A stretch of DNA of 64,000 bases, taken from contig JAIXMO010000001.1 in the NCBI GenBank assembly GCA_025677825.1, forward strand, positions 124,001 through 188,000, given 5' to 3'. The DNA comes from Helicostylum pulchrum. Its lineage: Eukaryota > Mucoromycota > Mucoromycetes > Mucorales > Mucoraceae. How positions within the stretch are numbered: position 1 is the first letter of the stretch; each line of letters begins with the position of its first letter. The notes beneath the pieces are model-generated. The model made no database searches, was not told the origin of the DNA, and was given only the letters and a program-made list of their open reading frames with translations. The translations under genes were made by a program, and so were the position numbers. Shown piece after piece: positions 12,744 to 25,002 of this stretch.

Positions 12744-14797
12744 TTATCTTATCATACGAGCTTTGGGGTGGATTACTTTTCTGCCATCTTTCTTATTGAG
12801 CTTCTTGTTTTCTTTTTCTTCTTTCTTCTTGACTTCTTCTTCTTCTTCTTCTTCTTCTTCCGCATCTGTATTATAAACAGGTGTGTTTTTTTAGTAAACA
12901 GAGCAAATTTTTTAGAATATATTTATATCTTACTGTCAAATAATGCATCTAAAATTGATTTAGTGCTTGCTTTTTTAGTAGTAGTAGTAGTAGTAGTAAT
13001 AGTAGTAGACGACGAAGAAGAAGAAGTAGAAACCGTTCGTTTTGGATTCAAAGGTTTTGAATCGAACGGATCTTCAGCCAAAGGTCTTGTTGTAGTTGCA
13101 GTAGTAGCAGTAGTAGTAGTTGCAGTAGTAGTTGCAGGTTTTCTTGATGAAGGTTTTTTCACCAAACGTCTACTTGGTGAAGAAGTAGTTGCCTCAACCA
13201 AAGAAACCGGTACGTTTTCTTTGGCCGGGGCAAGCTTTTCCTGAACCACAGGCTCAGGAAGAGGGGTGAGCCCACGCTCCTCGAAAACAGAAGTTTCAAA
13301 TTTAGTACCCGTTACAGGTACGCCATCTGAGGGAACTGGTTCCTTCAAAAATACACCAATGGAAGATGGTGGCAAAACTACACCACACGAAGGTGGTGAA
13401 AATACACCAAAAGATGGTGTTAAAGGTATAGATACAACTGGTGAACCAGCACCAGTGACTACAGGCTCAAAAGAGCCTTCTTTTAAGTTTGGTACGTAAC
13501 CAAAAGAAAAAGATCCAAAATTGCCAACGACTAACCCCTATTCATTACCTCTATCGGACATTTCCTCAAAAGAGTCAATATCCATTGGTTCGCAAAAGTT
13601 AGCCATCTTTTCCAACCCATTATCAAAGCTATCTACTTCCATATACTCAGCCAAAGAGGAAGAGCAACGGAAAGAAGAATCGCTAGACAAGCGGAGAGGT
13701 CTAAGGCGTGCACAACGAGGTACACCAGGGCGAGAACGGATTAAACGACGAACTCGTAAACGAGAACGACGAACCGAATCTACTTGCACCTTAAAATAAT
13801 TTTTGAAATATGAAAAAGTTGTGTTACTACCACCACATTCTTTTTCGACTTCAACAAAAGGATAAAATACAGGAACTGTATCATAATCATCCATCTTCTT
13901 GACAGGAGGAGATAAGAACTTGGTTTCTAAAAATGCTGGATCAATGTCACCAGAAATCCCTGCATTTAATACTAACAAGTTAGTATCTGCGCATCCCAAA
14001 AATTCACCATCGACGAGATTGATGTCATTCGCGCCATGAACATCGCTCAAGCCGGTTTCTCCAGGTACATGAGCATTGCTTACACCTACTTCTGCAATCG
14101 CATCATCACCTCTAGCAACCCCACCAGCATCTTCACCTTCAAGACTACTACAGTAACAGCAGGAATTGCTCTCACCGGCACTAGCGTCATCTTTTTTTAC
14201 CAAGAGCGCTACAGTAACAGTGACCGGTGGCGCCAGAATTGTGGCTACCAGCATCTTCACCTTCAAGACTACTACAGTAACAGCAACCATCAATATCTGA
14301 CTTGGATAATAAGCCAGCATCATCTTCTGCGCCAAGAGTGCTACAGTAACAGCTATTATCCCTATTATCAATAGAAGAAACGTGATTTGACCCCCGAACC
14401 CCCTCGTGGTTATCAGCACATTCGTATCAATACCAACGAGCAGCAACTCTAATGACACGTTTGCTACCGAGAGAGTAAATTCTTACTAATCCCAAGGTAA
14501 CGGCAAGAAAGATGAAGCTATTTTTGGAGACAACAATGAGAACAAGGCGATAGCAAGAGCTAAAGCAAAGTAAGCCAGGTTTTTATAAAATTTATGGGCC
14601 TTAGAAACAAAAAGTTCAAAAGGTGTCCACATAACAGGATACACAGTATCCGGTGAGTTAAGTACAGCTAAACAGGCTGCGGTAAGAAGTTGTTGTTGTT
14701 GTTGTAAGCTAATTTCAAAAAGAGATTAGTTTCAAGTTATAATAAAAAAAAAAGTGTCTTAATTTTTTTTTACTTACGTGAGCTTCGAAGTAGGCAT
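12744..14797 (-). pseudogene. Broken copy of the CYCS-repeat protein gene
   Basis: This is the copy-A counterpart of the gene at 35964-38050. The start codon (14797), first intron, membrane segment, acidic and basic blocks, Thr-rich tract and poly-Glu last exon are all recognisable. Two lesions separate it from the intact copy: an extra base in an A-run around 14191-14200 shifts the frame inside the CYCS repeats, and a CAG codon is TAG at 13538-13540. The Thr-rich tract is also shorter than in copy B. Open frames at 13538-14458 and 12923-13375 are pieces of it. Confidence 0.75.
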
Positions 14798-16083
14798 TTC
14801 CTTTTATTTAACAATATGAAGAAACCAGCTTTTTTTTTTGTTTTGTTTTGTTTATTATACCATTGCTGCTGCAGCGAGGGAGGAGTGACTGTTTTATGAG
14901 AACGAATCATCAGCTATTACTAAGTCAACTGTTATACTGAGTATCTCTTGTACAAAGGCTTTACATGAAGACACTTTTTTTTTAATAAAGTTTCTATCAC
15001 AGAATCAGTTTAAAAGTGCATGTTTCGAAATACTATCTATCTTTCAATTTATTAAATAGGCGATACAAACACACGATTTACAGTCTGATATAGTAACTTC
15101 ATTAACATTGTAATAAAGTAGTATTTCCTGAGGAGATATATTAGATGATGTAGTCTACCACTCGCTAGTTTTTTTTATCTACTAATAGTTTTTTTCTTCT
15201 GAAAACACAACTGTGTCAATAATTCAAAGTTGGCATGAATCGTCTGAGATTGAACCGAAAACAATAATGAACTAATTCATGCCTTAAAGTTACTCCTAGC
15301 TTTTCTTTTTTCTTTTTTTTTCTTTTGCTTGAACTTTCGAACAAAAGACACAGCCTAATGCTGTAGCAGCGGCAACAAACAACAATGACAAACAGCATTG
15401 GTGTTTCAATAAAACATCATGAGCATTGACATTGTGGGTAGAAGCTGTTCTTAAATATAGACGTTCTGAAAGACAACTTATTTAAACCTACACCCATGAG
15501 AAAAAAAAAGCAAAGAGGAAAGGTACGCAACGATGGTACACATATTATTATCGATTATATAATATATAATAATTTAGTTTTCACAACTCTTTTGAAGTAG
15601 GCATGTCATTGAAAGAAGGATCGACTTTTTTTTTTAAAGAAGAAGTCATTATATTCGACATCAAACTGTAATTAATCCTTACACCTCACTTAAATATTTT
15701 CTTCATGTCTTTTGCAGATGACTGAAAAGGTAAGTCAGGTTAAATTCGAAGAGAAGAGAAAACAATAGTTATGTGTAGTCAAGTAAAGAGAACGCGGATA
15801 AGTAATAAACTCGCTTTGAATATATGTTTTGGCTTCGCTTGACGTGACCTAGTTGTTTCAGAATAAGAAAAAAGAAGGCAACTAAATAAGATGATGATGG
15901 AATGAAAGGATCTTTTTTATACTTGATGGTATAGTGAATTGTCGTCGAGAGTAAAGAATATCATAATATTTGTATTATGCGTAAAATGAAAGGAAGGTAT
16001 TCGGAAGATGATGGACAAGGATGCTTACAGCAAAAGACAAGATAAGTAAGTTAGTTGCATATAGATTTTTTTTTCTTTTGGGT

Positions 16084-16640
16084 AATAATAGTGGATGGAT
16101 TAAAACAGTTTTAAAGCAAGAGTTTATGATCTCCACGGACGTATTGTATATCGACGTAATGAGTTCATATGCTATTGCTATACTATTTTCTTATATTCTA
16201 ATAATATTTTTCAATAAAAAGAGTACTTGGGTATACAGTCACTGGTAAAAAGTACCACATGAAAACAGTTCACTTTTTTGTAACAAGTCGACTTTTTTTT
16301 TCCTTCTTTAAAAATGAACCCTCCTACTGTTTTACATTGTTTTTAGTAAAAATATGATTTTAGATGGATAGAAGCGCCTAAAAGAGAACGCTATCATCCT
16401 TGTTTTTTCCACAAAGAAAGTCAAAGTGGATCGGGAGTGATTAAAAAATAACCGCAAAAACACAAAAGGGGGTTGACCTTCCAAAATGATCAAAAATGAC
16501 CAACCAAAATAAAAGTAAGGCAATTTTTAATATTCGATATTAGAGGCAGCATCCTAACGACTAACTTTTTCACTAAGTAACTTGGGCAAAAGAAACATTT
16601 CCTGATGTTTAATCACTCAAAGAAAACACCTTATTTCAGT
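16084..16640. mobile_element. Extra 557-base segment inside copy A
   Basis: Copy B reads directly from TTTGGGT into CACTGTTAAAATGACC at the equivalent point, whereas copy A has about 557 bases between these blocks. The 3' half of the extra segment (about 16325-16610: TTTTTAGTAAAAATA, then ACTTGGG, AAAAGAA and TTTCCTGAT) resembles 8410-8560, so it looks like a dispersed repeat. No clear TIR or target duplication beyond one or two bases can be seen. A deletion in copy B is the alternative. Confidence 0.5.
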
Positions 16641-17479
16641 CACTGTTAAAATGACCTTTTTTAGAAATTACTTCTAAACTTTCACTTAAAACCATGTATT
16701 TTATAGAGGATAATGGGCAGGCAATAATGGATTATAACACTCTAAATAGTTTTGAACTCATTCAAGTTATTGTACGAAAAAATATGATGTGTATATTTTT
16801 TTTGCAGGAGCTCAAACATTAGAGTGCTATTTATTAGAATACCACAAAACAATGCATTTAAAAACTATTGGTTACGATTTACAGAACTAAAAAGTATCTC
16901 GTTTTATTAGGTCTATACCATATCCCTTTCCTAAGGTACACCATCTGTATTTAATTACTTTTCGTAGTTAATTTTCTAAAGATCCACTACTAGTACACAC
17001 TCCAGTAAAGTCTAAATTTATTGCCTTTAAAAAAAACCCCAACGCAGACGACTCTGTTAAAGTTGGTCGAGACTACAGAGTTGAAAGAAAGAACTCTCCT
17101 TTATTTTTCCTATCACTTCGTATATAATGCTCCTTTCAAGAGGTTTCTCGTATAATAAATAAAAATCATATTTGTACATCTTTTTTTAACCAACTTTTTT
17201 CTCAAAATATTTAGCACCGACCTTTTTTCTTTTACATCTTGGTTTCAGCTTGGTGAAAAAAGGAGATAATTCTTGAAGTCGTGCAGATTTTGTGTATTAT
17301 TATAGTAGATGACGTCAAGTCTAGTAGTTCTTCAATCTTCTTTAAAAAAATAGCCTTCAGGCGAGGAAAAGAAGGATAAAGAAGAGCCCGTTGATGAAAA
17401 AGAACACTACATTAATAAAGGCGATGATGATGACAAAGGCTCTGAATTTAATGAAGACTGTATCAAGGAGGTAAGCTGA

Positions 17480-17813
17480 ATGGTCACTCCTCCATCCAGT
17501 ATCACAAGTGCTCTCTGTGAGGAGACAACGTCGTTGGTTTCAACACCACAAACTATAACTGACGTCGTTATTAACAAGCCTTCGTCTATTTATGGTAGTA
17601 TGATGAGAAAAGTGGAGGAAGTCATTCGAGATGTGATCTTTTCCCCTTCAACAAGGGACAAAAAGAAAAGGTTACAAAAGTTAAGGGTAAGTTTTTATTA
17701 AAAGTGAAATGTATAGTCACAGTAAACTAATAAGCTTTTTCGTTTTAATATAGAGTAAGGCGGGAGCAGTAGTTCCAAAATTCAAAAAAGTATGGAAACT
17801 ATTATTTAGTTAG
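17480..17813 (+). CDS. Small unrecognised basic protein
   Basis: Exons 17480-17686 and 17754-17813 give 88 residues. The intron has GTAAGT and AATATAG ends, and both exons stay in frame to a TAG stop. The N-terminal half is Ser/Thr-rich; the C-terminal half is basic (RDKKKRLQKLR, then KFKKVWKLLF). I do not recognise it. Directly upstream, 17354-17470 is an exon-like acidic segment (KKDKEEPVDEKE) ending in GAG|GTAAGC, so the true gene may begin further left with another splice. It lies just outside copy A and before the oxidase relic. Confidence 0.4.
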
Positions 17814-18044
17814 AATGTTTGTTTCCAAACTTTTTTTTTTAAAAAAAACCTTTCACCCTTCTTTGTAATAAATAATAAAATCAACGCTTAAAACAAAATT
17901 TATTTCTTTTTATGTGCCCCCTCACTTTAATTGAACTTGCATGAACCAAGTTGGAGCAATAAGTTACAGAAAATTATATTGGGAATAGCGCAAAAAAAAA
18001 AAAGTTGAATATTTTTATAATTATCCCGTCCATTGTTCGATTTA

Positions 18045-18175
18045 AGGACACTACTGCACAGGTATCAATATTGTGCAATTAGCTCGAGAAGAACATACAT
18101 CGATAAAAACATGATTTGCTTTAAATTTGAAAGTTATTTTCTCACCTGTAAAAAATATAACAATACAAGGTAATA
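18045..18175 (+). pseudogene. 3' relic of a third D-amino-acid oxidase gene
   Basis: The bases GTGCAATTAGCTCGAGAAG, ACATACATCGAT and GAAAGTTATTTTCTC, with the spacing between them, closely match the last exon of the second DAO gene (8130-8216). The match continues a little past its stop codon (ATACAAGG against GTACGAGG). A lost base shifts the frame and an in-frame TGA interrupts it. The upstream part is weaker but alignable from about 18045. No earlier DAO exons were found. It shares the orientation of the two intact genes. Confidence 0.8.
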
Positions 18176-18264
18176 AAAAATTGTTATTTTAAAAAAAGGG
18201 GTTTATAAATGTTGTGGTATATAATACGTAAGAGAGAGGAAGAGAGAGGGAATAATGGTATATT

Positions 18265-20481
18265 TTAAGTTCTGTGAACAATACATTGCTTTACTGGATC
18301 AGTTGGTTCACCAGAGTTCCATTGACTTAGAGTGGAGAAAGTAACGAATACCATACTAGGAAAAAAAAAAAAGAAAGAGTTAATATGTGAAATACACATA
18401 CGTATTAATTATTATTTTTTTTTACCAAACAACACCAAATGTAATGAGAGCAAAATTAGCTAATCGTCTTGTGGTGGGTAATTCCAAAGCCTTCAAATGA
18501 AACAAAGGGGGGAAAATAAAGCAAAGAGGGATACAGAACAAAGCACCTATTAAGGAAACGAATTTATCCAGTTTATCCTTGGAACCTACAATGCCAATAC
18601 CTGCACATAAAAAAACAACAAATACTCGGAATACATTTTTCTGCCACTTGACAATAGCATTGTTCTTTCCTGATTTGGTAGTAAATAAACCATTTTCCAT
18701 AATACGAATAGCAGGAAATAATTGTAAAGGAATCGATAAACAAATGGCTAAAGAATATAAAGTTTGAATAGAAGATACCATTGGATCTTTACTTGGTAAA
18801 TTCAATAAAATAATCGTTTCAACATTTTCACCAAATGTCATATAAGATAGTGTTCCCATTGTAATAAACAAACACGTAATCACAGTAAGAGCTCTTGTTA
18901 ATACAAGTGGAAACTTTTTGGGATCTTTCATTGATTCCGTAATAGGAATTACTATAATTAGAAGAGTAAATATATATATAATAAACATATTTATATGACT
19001 GTAACTTACCTAATCCAATACCTTCAAACGTGAAAGCAGCTGTACCAAGAAATAATGGGAAATGATCAGGGTTCCACATTTCAACATGTACCATACCCAC
19101 AGTAGCTAGTTCTTTTATATCATAATAGAATAAATAAATCAATCCAATCACAATAAATACATCCGCAATTAATGCAAATACTGATAAACGTTGAATTTTA
19201 CGAATCATTGCTAGCGGAATAAAAGCAAAACTTTGTGCTAAAATCAGCAGGTGCATTGGAATAGAAACTCTGCATTTGGAGAATGTAAGTACAAGTGATT
19301 GTAAATTCTCTGCTACAAATATCATGTAGGCGCATACAAATCCAATTTGTGATAATGTGATGGCTACTAATACTGCAATTCTCATACGCGATCCATATAA
19401 AACTCCACCCATATCTCCAAAACTGGCTGGTACTGCTAAACGTGTTTGAACTAGCAATAAAAATGACCATAGCGATATTAATGCCCAAGCAATAATAGCA
19501 AAAATAGAAAAAATGATACCACCATTATAGAAGCTATATATTATTTTAACTTCAACATTATAATATACGTGTATATGTATGTATATATTATACTTACGCT
19601 TTAGGTAAAAACATAATTCCTGTGGTAACAAAAGACTTTAATAGTAAAAACATGGCTTTTCCTGGAGTTGCTTTTCCTTGAAGGGTTTGACCCGGACGAG
19701 ATCTTGATAGTAAAGGTTGAGTTTCTCTCACTTGTAGTTGTTTATACTGTAATGGTACAAGGGGTTTTTTTGAAGAAGTAGTTGGTAAAGGTAATAATTG
19801 TTGATCATTTGTAGTACCATATGATACATAGGAAGCATTATTTAATGGAGGACCACGATAAGCATTAATACTACCTTCAGGTGCATCTTCAGGTTCACTA
19901 CTTTCTTCTTCATCTGATGTATTATCAATAGAAGAATCATCTTCATCAGAAGAGGAGGATTCTGCATCACTCAAGTTTTCACCGCCAAAATGACCGTACA
20001 AACATAAGAACTCAACAAAACTACTAGTAACAAAATTAGGGGGTTTCTTGCCTTGTTTCGCAGCCTTACTAACAACATAATGACGTCGGAAACCTCCGGG
20101 TTGCTTTAATGACTGTAAAGAGTTATCGATAGTAGGTTCGCGAATAGCAGGTAAAGAAATGGATTGGGTTCTGTTTCTTTTATGTTGTTTGTGTTCTACT
20201 TCAGCAGTCCATTTATATATCTCGTCCAATATAGATCCTCCCGGTAGTAAGTGATGTGAGTTGTAAGAGGATGACGAGTTTACTGGTACAGCCTTTTGTT
20301 GTTCCTGTTGTTCCTGTTGCTTTTGTTGCTGTTGCTGTTGTTGTTTACGCTGTTGACGTTGTTTACGAGAAGGGCGCGGGGGGATTAAAGAAGAAGAAGA
20401 TGCGGGATGATAAACGAGATGGCGTTTAACTACTTTGGCTACTTGTTCCACTGGTAAATCAATCGTAACTGACCGCTCCAT
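18265..20481 (-). CDS. Vacuolar-type amino-acid transporter (AAAP family, AVT3/AVT4-like)
   Basis: Exons on the minus strand are 20481-19598, 19533-19010, 18951-18426 and 18355-18265; 674 residues. The first ~270 residues are soluble: a Gln-rich tract (about residues 42-62), a Ser/Asp/Glu-rich acidic tract (about 170-205) and proline-rich pieces. The Aa_trans domain then starts with GKAMFLLLKSFVTTG and LPKAFYNGG, typical of AVT3/AVT4-type vacuolar exporters, and has about ten hydrophobic segments to the C-terminus. These proteins move neutral amino acids across the vacuolar membrane. It is divergent from DOA10 with a ~470-base shared upstream region containing poly-T and poly-A runs. The substrate is not determinable from the sequence. 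Confidence 0.9.
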
Positions 20482-20951
20482 ATTATATGTCTATAAAAAA
20501 CAAGGCTAAAATGTCAAGTTTTTTTTTTTTTTTTTTTTTGAAGAAAAAAAAAGCTTATTTAAAAAGGGTAAAGAAGAGGTAAAGCGTGTGTGTGAGAGAA
20601 AATGAGAGAGAAGGTAAGAAAGTGAGCGAAAAAAAACTTCCCCAAAAAAATTATTTTTTTACACCCAAAAAAAAAAAAAGAAACGCCTTTTTAAATAACT
20701 CAAATAAACTCTTTCAAACAGTTACAGCACACATACAAGGCGATATTAATTTCTATTTAAAGTAGTGGGCGTCATTTTCACGTTTAATAAAAGAGATGTT
20801 TATTTATTTTTTGGCTGTAAAAATGCACGGGTAGAGTTCCGGTCCGGATAATTCCGTTGAGGTCACCACAGTAAATCATGCTGCGTATTTTTTTTTTCCC
20901 TTTTTTTTTAACATACACCAGATATTTCTCACTCGCCGTATATTACAACAT

Positions 20952-23900
20952 ATGGACGACGAAGGTAAAGTATAATGAATACAGCAAGAAACTTTTATGT
21001 GTAGTTAATAACAACATTATCAGATATATGTAGAGTGTGCCATTCAGAAAGTACACCGGAGCAACCTTTATTTCATCCTTGCAAATGCTCTGGTAGTATT
21101 AAACATGTTCACCAAGAGTGGTAAGATGGCGTGTAATATATACTCTTATAAAATATATTTAACTTTTTATTTTTTGATAGTTTAATAGAATGGTTGAATC
21201 ATAGTCAAATGACGTATGTATTTATATATATTATAGTTATATATATATTACAACTGATAACACTAACCTTTTTATCGTTTAATAGAAACTGTGAACTGTG
21301 TAATCACCCCTTTACATTTACACCAGGTAACAAATAAAAAATTTATATACTTAACTATTTGCTTACAAAATCAAATTAGTTTACCGATCAGATATGCCAG
21401 AAGTGATACCACCAGCACTAATGTTTCAACAATTCAACAAAAAAATTAAATCTGGTCTTCTTTTCGCGCTTCGAGCCACGTTTGTTGGTTTCATTTGGTT
21501 GATCATATTGCCTTATATCACAGTTTGGATTTGGAGGCTTTACTTCTTCATTGGCGATCATGTATCAACTCGCTTATTTAAATTAAAGGAAGTGAAGCAT
21601 CAACTTGGATTAAATACTAGCACTTTAAATCTTACCTCGATTTTTTTTACTGCATTATCTGATAATGACACAGTCACTGCTAACTGGATACAAGAATATA
21701 AGTCCCGCTTTTCCATGCAGTAAGATTCATCATTTTTTAAAATTGAACTTTTTTTAACGTTTTTTTTTTATGTAGCGCTTTTTTTTCTGATTGCTTCGAA
21801 GGACAAGTCATTACGTCTATTGTAGTAGTTTTTTTCATATCCGTATTCTTACTAAAGGAGTGGATCATACAAAACATACCAATGGAAGTATTACCACTTG
21901 AAGATGAACCACAAGTATTTGAGCCTGCATTTCAAGAAGAACCCGTTCAACCTGATCCACCTAGTCCTAGATTCGAAGATTTATTTGATGGGGATTGGGG
22001 CGAAGAATATAACGAGCAGCCTGATAACTATGGTTATTTAAACCGAGGACCCTTTAATCAACCAACCAACTTGAATCAATTTGATTTACCTGTACCGGAT
22101 GAAAGAGTAAGAGCTGCGTCTATGCCACCCGACTTCGGAGGTTATAGAACTTCTTCTGTTCGCGATGAATTTGATAATTCAAGAAGAGCTATCAGTATGG
22201 AACCTGCAATTGATACAACCATGTTAAGATCTCATTTTTTCCCTCAAACTCCGGAGTATCATGGACCACCACCTTCTGCTCCTCGTATGAGACATGCTGA
22301 GGCGAATGTGCCTATTAGGCCTATTATCGAAGAAATTGAACTGCCCGTACCTATTGAACCTCTTGCTGTGGAACCCATTGTCGAAGAAGAGAATGTTGAA
22401 GAATTTGAAGGTATACTGGAAGCAATTGGAATGGATGGTAATCTTGCATCGCTTTTACAGAATTCAACCTTGATGGGATTATTGATTGCATTGATTCTTG
22501 GTGTCACTGTTTGGATGCCTTACTTAATCGGCGTATTATTTATTATGACAGACAAGTTTGATTTGATTCGTATTCCATTGGAATTAGTTCGAATGATTAC
22601 CGACCCTTTAATCGATTTTCTGTTCTTGGTCTGGCCTGATTACATATGGCCTTTTATTTGTAACTTGTATCATTCGTGCATTCATCCTCTTTTAAAGTGT
22701 ACTGTGTTGTTTGATAAAGCAGCGGCTGCATTTTCACTGATGTTTACGTATCCAAGTTTATCTGATACCATTGCAACAAATCCTAATGTCACTGAAAGTG
22801 TAATGGATCAAAGTATTCAATATGTAACGAAATTTATCAACGGAACGGCACCTTTAATGGAACATGCATTTAACCGATACCAACAATTTGCTACAGGACA
22901 AGCAGTGATCGATCGCATGGCTTGCATTGCTATTGGATACATGGTTGTTATTTCTTTTAGTACTTGGTACCTCTCTGGTAATATGCGAGATAATTTAGCA
23001 ACTGCATTATTTGGACTTACGGCACAAGAAGCATTCCGTCATCAATGTATTGTTTTAAAAGTTGGATTCTTTTTATGCTTAGAATTGGTCTTGTTCCCTA
23101 TTGTATGTGGATTTGTTATTAATGTTTCAACACTACCATTGTTTAAAGAAGCAACGCTATTAAGTCGTGGGCAGTTCTTGATAACACATCCTATCATATT
23201 TGTCTTTTTGCACTGGACGATTGGTACTTTGTTTATGTTCTTGTTTACGTTACTTGTTACCTTATGTCGTGATATATTACGATCTGGCGTTATGTGGTTT
23301 ATTAGAGATCCTGGAGACCCTCAGTTTCATCCTGTTCGTGAAATAGCCGAACGTCCTGCTCTAACCCAACTGAAAAAAATCGGTGCAAGTGCATTTATTT
23401 ATATTATGATCATTCTTGTTGGTATTGCAGGTGTCGTACAATGTCTTAAATCAGTTGGAGCTGGTATTTTGCCTTTAAGATGGAATTTATCGTAAGTATT
23501 CTTTGTTAGTATTTTTTTTTTTTGACATGTCTATACTAAAATCTAAAAAGAAATTTAACCGTAATTAGTGGCCCCATTTCTATCGTACCAGTCGATATTA
23601 TCATGTTGCAAGTGGTTGTACCGGCATTTATCAAGCACTTTAAACCAACTGCGCTTTTATTATCTCTCTCTATAAAATGGTTACGATATGTTTCTCGTAA
23701 ATTAAGATTGACTTCGTTTCTGTTTGGAAAGAGAAAGTCGAGAGAAGAAGGTACTTTGGTGTATCATACTTGGTGGGCTTGGATTCGTCGTATTGAACCT
23801 GAACGAGTTCCTAGAGTTGGAACACAAGACAGTTTAATTGGTAATGATGTATCCTATATTTGGACTGGTCAATTGTTACGCGTACCTGGTCATGATAACG

Positions 23901-25002
23901 TGCCTATTGTTGGAAACCGTCGTATGTTGGTACCGGTTTACACTGATACATTGGAACCCATTGATGAAACGGAAAGAATATTAGGACATCCTGCTGCAAC
24001 TGCACCTGGCGGTAATGAGACTAATACTGTTATTGTCTATAGTCCTCCACATCTTATTCGTCGACTCGTACTATTTGCTGTGATTATGTGGCTTTCTTCA
24101 ACAGCTGCATTCTGTTACATGACTCTGCTTCCGGTTGTTATTGGACGACATCTATTTAAAACAGTAGTGACGATTGAAACTGAAGTCCATGACCTTTATT
24201 CATTTATACTTGGTATCTCGATCTCGTTTTATTTTATATATTCAATTATACTGGTATACAAGACTATATGTGATATTTGGATTAGACCTACTTGGAAACT
24301 GCGTGCTAGAAGAGCCAGAAGACATTTGAGGAGATGGACTCGTCGTACACTTCATTGGGGTTGGTTTATTACTTGGTTTGCAATTGCACTTCCACTTGTA
24401 TTTGGTGTACTGTTTAAATTGTACGTTTCATTCTCATTGGCGTCTGTTGGAAAAGAACCAATTACTATTAAACTTTTACCAGTGTGGTCACAAGGTCTTT
24501 CATGTATGCTTGTGTTTTATAGGTTTATTCAGTATGCTCCTCCTGGTCCTGCAAAGGAGATGCTTGATAGTGTAAGTCTTTTTTTTTCTTTTTTCATTTT
24601 TTTTTAAGCAAGTACTAAGTTACGTATATGTAGATATTCCGTCAGGGTATAGGAAAAATGAATATTAAAGCTAGCTTTACAAAATTAATTGCACCTCTCC
24701 TTATTGCCAGTGTCTGTGTGGGATGTCTTCCTTTCGCCACTGCTTACTTAAATATATTTTTAACAGGTTAGTTTTCTTTTTTTAGAAAAAAAGTAATATG
24801 TCACTGATAATATACATGTATAGATCCTACAAACCCAGGATTACGAACGAAAATAATTCAGCTCACATACCGCATTACTTTTATTGGTATCGCCGTTTAT
24901 CAGTCAGGAAAACTAGGTTTAAAAATTAAAAGAAGACTGGCCGAAACCGTCAGGGAGGACACTTATTTAGTTGGTCAAACCCTCCATAATCACGAAAATT
25001 AA
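20952..25002 (+). CDS. SSM4: ERAD E3 ubiquitin ligase Doa10/Ssm4 (MARCH6 type)
   Basis: Nine exons: 20952-20964, 21024-21120, 21181-21213, 21286-21326, 21380-21719, 21776-23491, 23569-24571, 24634-24766 and 24824-25002; about 1184 residues. The N-terminus is a complete RING-CH finger: Cys7/Cys10, Cys24/Cys26, His34/Cys37 and Cys50/Cys53. Many membrane segments follow, the first near [15 protein letters not shown], separated by an acidic proline-rich cytosolic stretch (about residues 210-370). The C-terminal motif [11 protein letters not shown] matches the conserved Doa10/MARCH6 tail. The protein ubiquitinates misfolded proteins at the ER and inner nuclear membrane for proteasomal degradation. 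Five of the first six introns fall within the RING-encoding region. The first exon is only 13 bases. Confidence 0.94.

Larger units (their letters stand above)
11104..17005 (-). repeat. Large dispersed repeat, copy A (inverted relative to copy B)
   Basis: The segment matches the reverse complement of about 34232-39697, nearly base for base over the central gene and more loosely in the flanks. One outer limit is clear: both copies end in a block reading GTCAATGC (11104 here, 39697 there), after which sequences differ. The other limit near 17005 is fuzzier (shared TACACACTCC near 34235). Copy A is longer because of an extra ~557 bases at 16084-16640. It contains a broken copy of the gene that is intact in copy B. 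No terminal inverted repeats, transposase or reverse transcriptase were found, so it may be a non-autonomous element or a segmental duplication. Confidence 0.85.

Noticed and set aside
12717..13244. 175-codon plus-strand frame rich in Phe and Val
   Set aside because: It is the antisense of the Glu and Thr repeat tracts of the broken CYCS gene and has no features of its own.
22259..22507. Minus-strand frame inside DOA10
   Set aside because: Shadow of the acidic Pro-rich coding stretch of DOA10.
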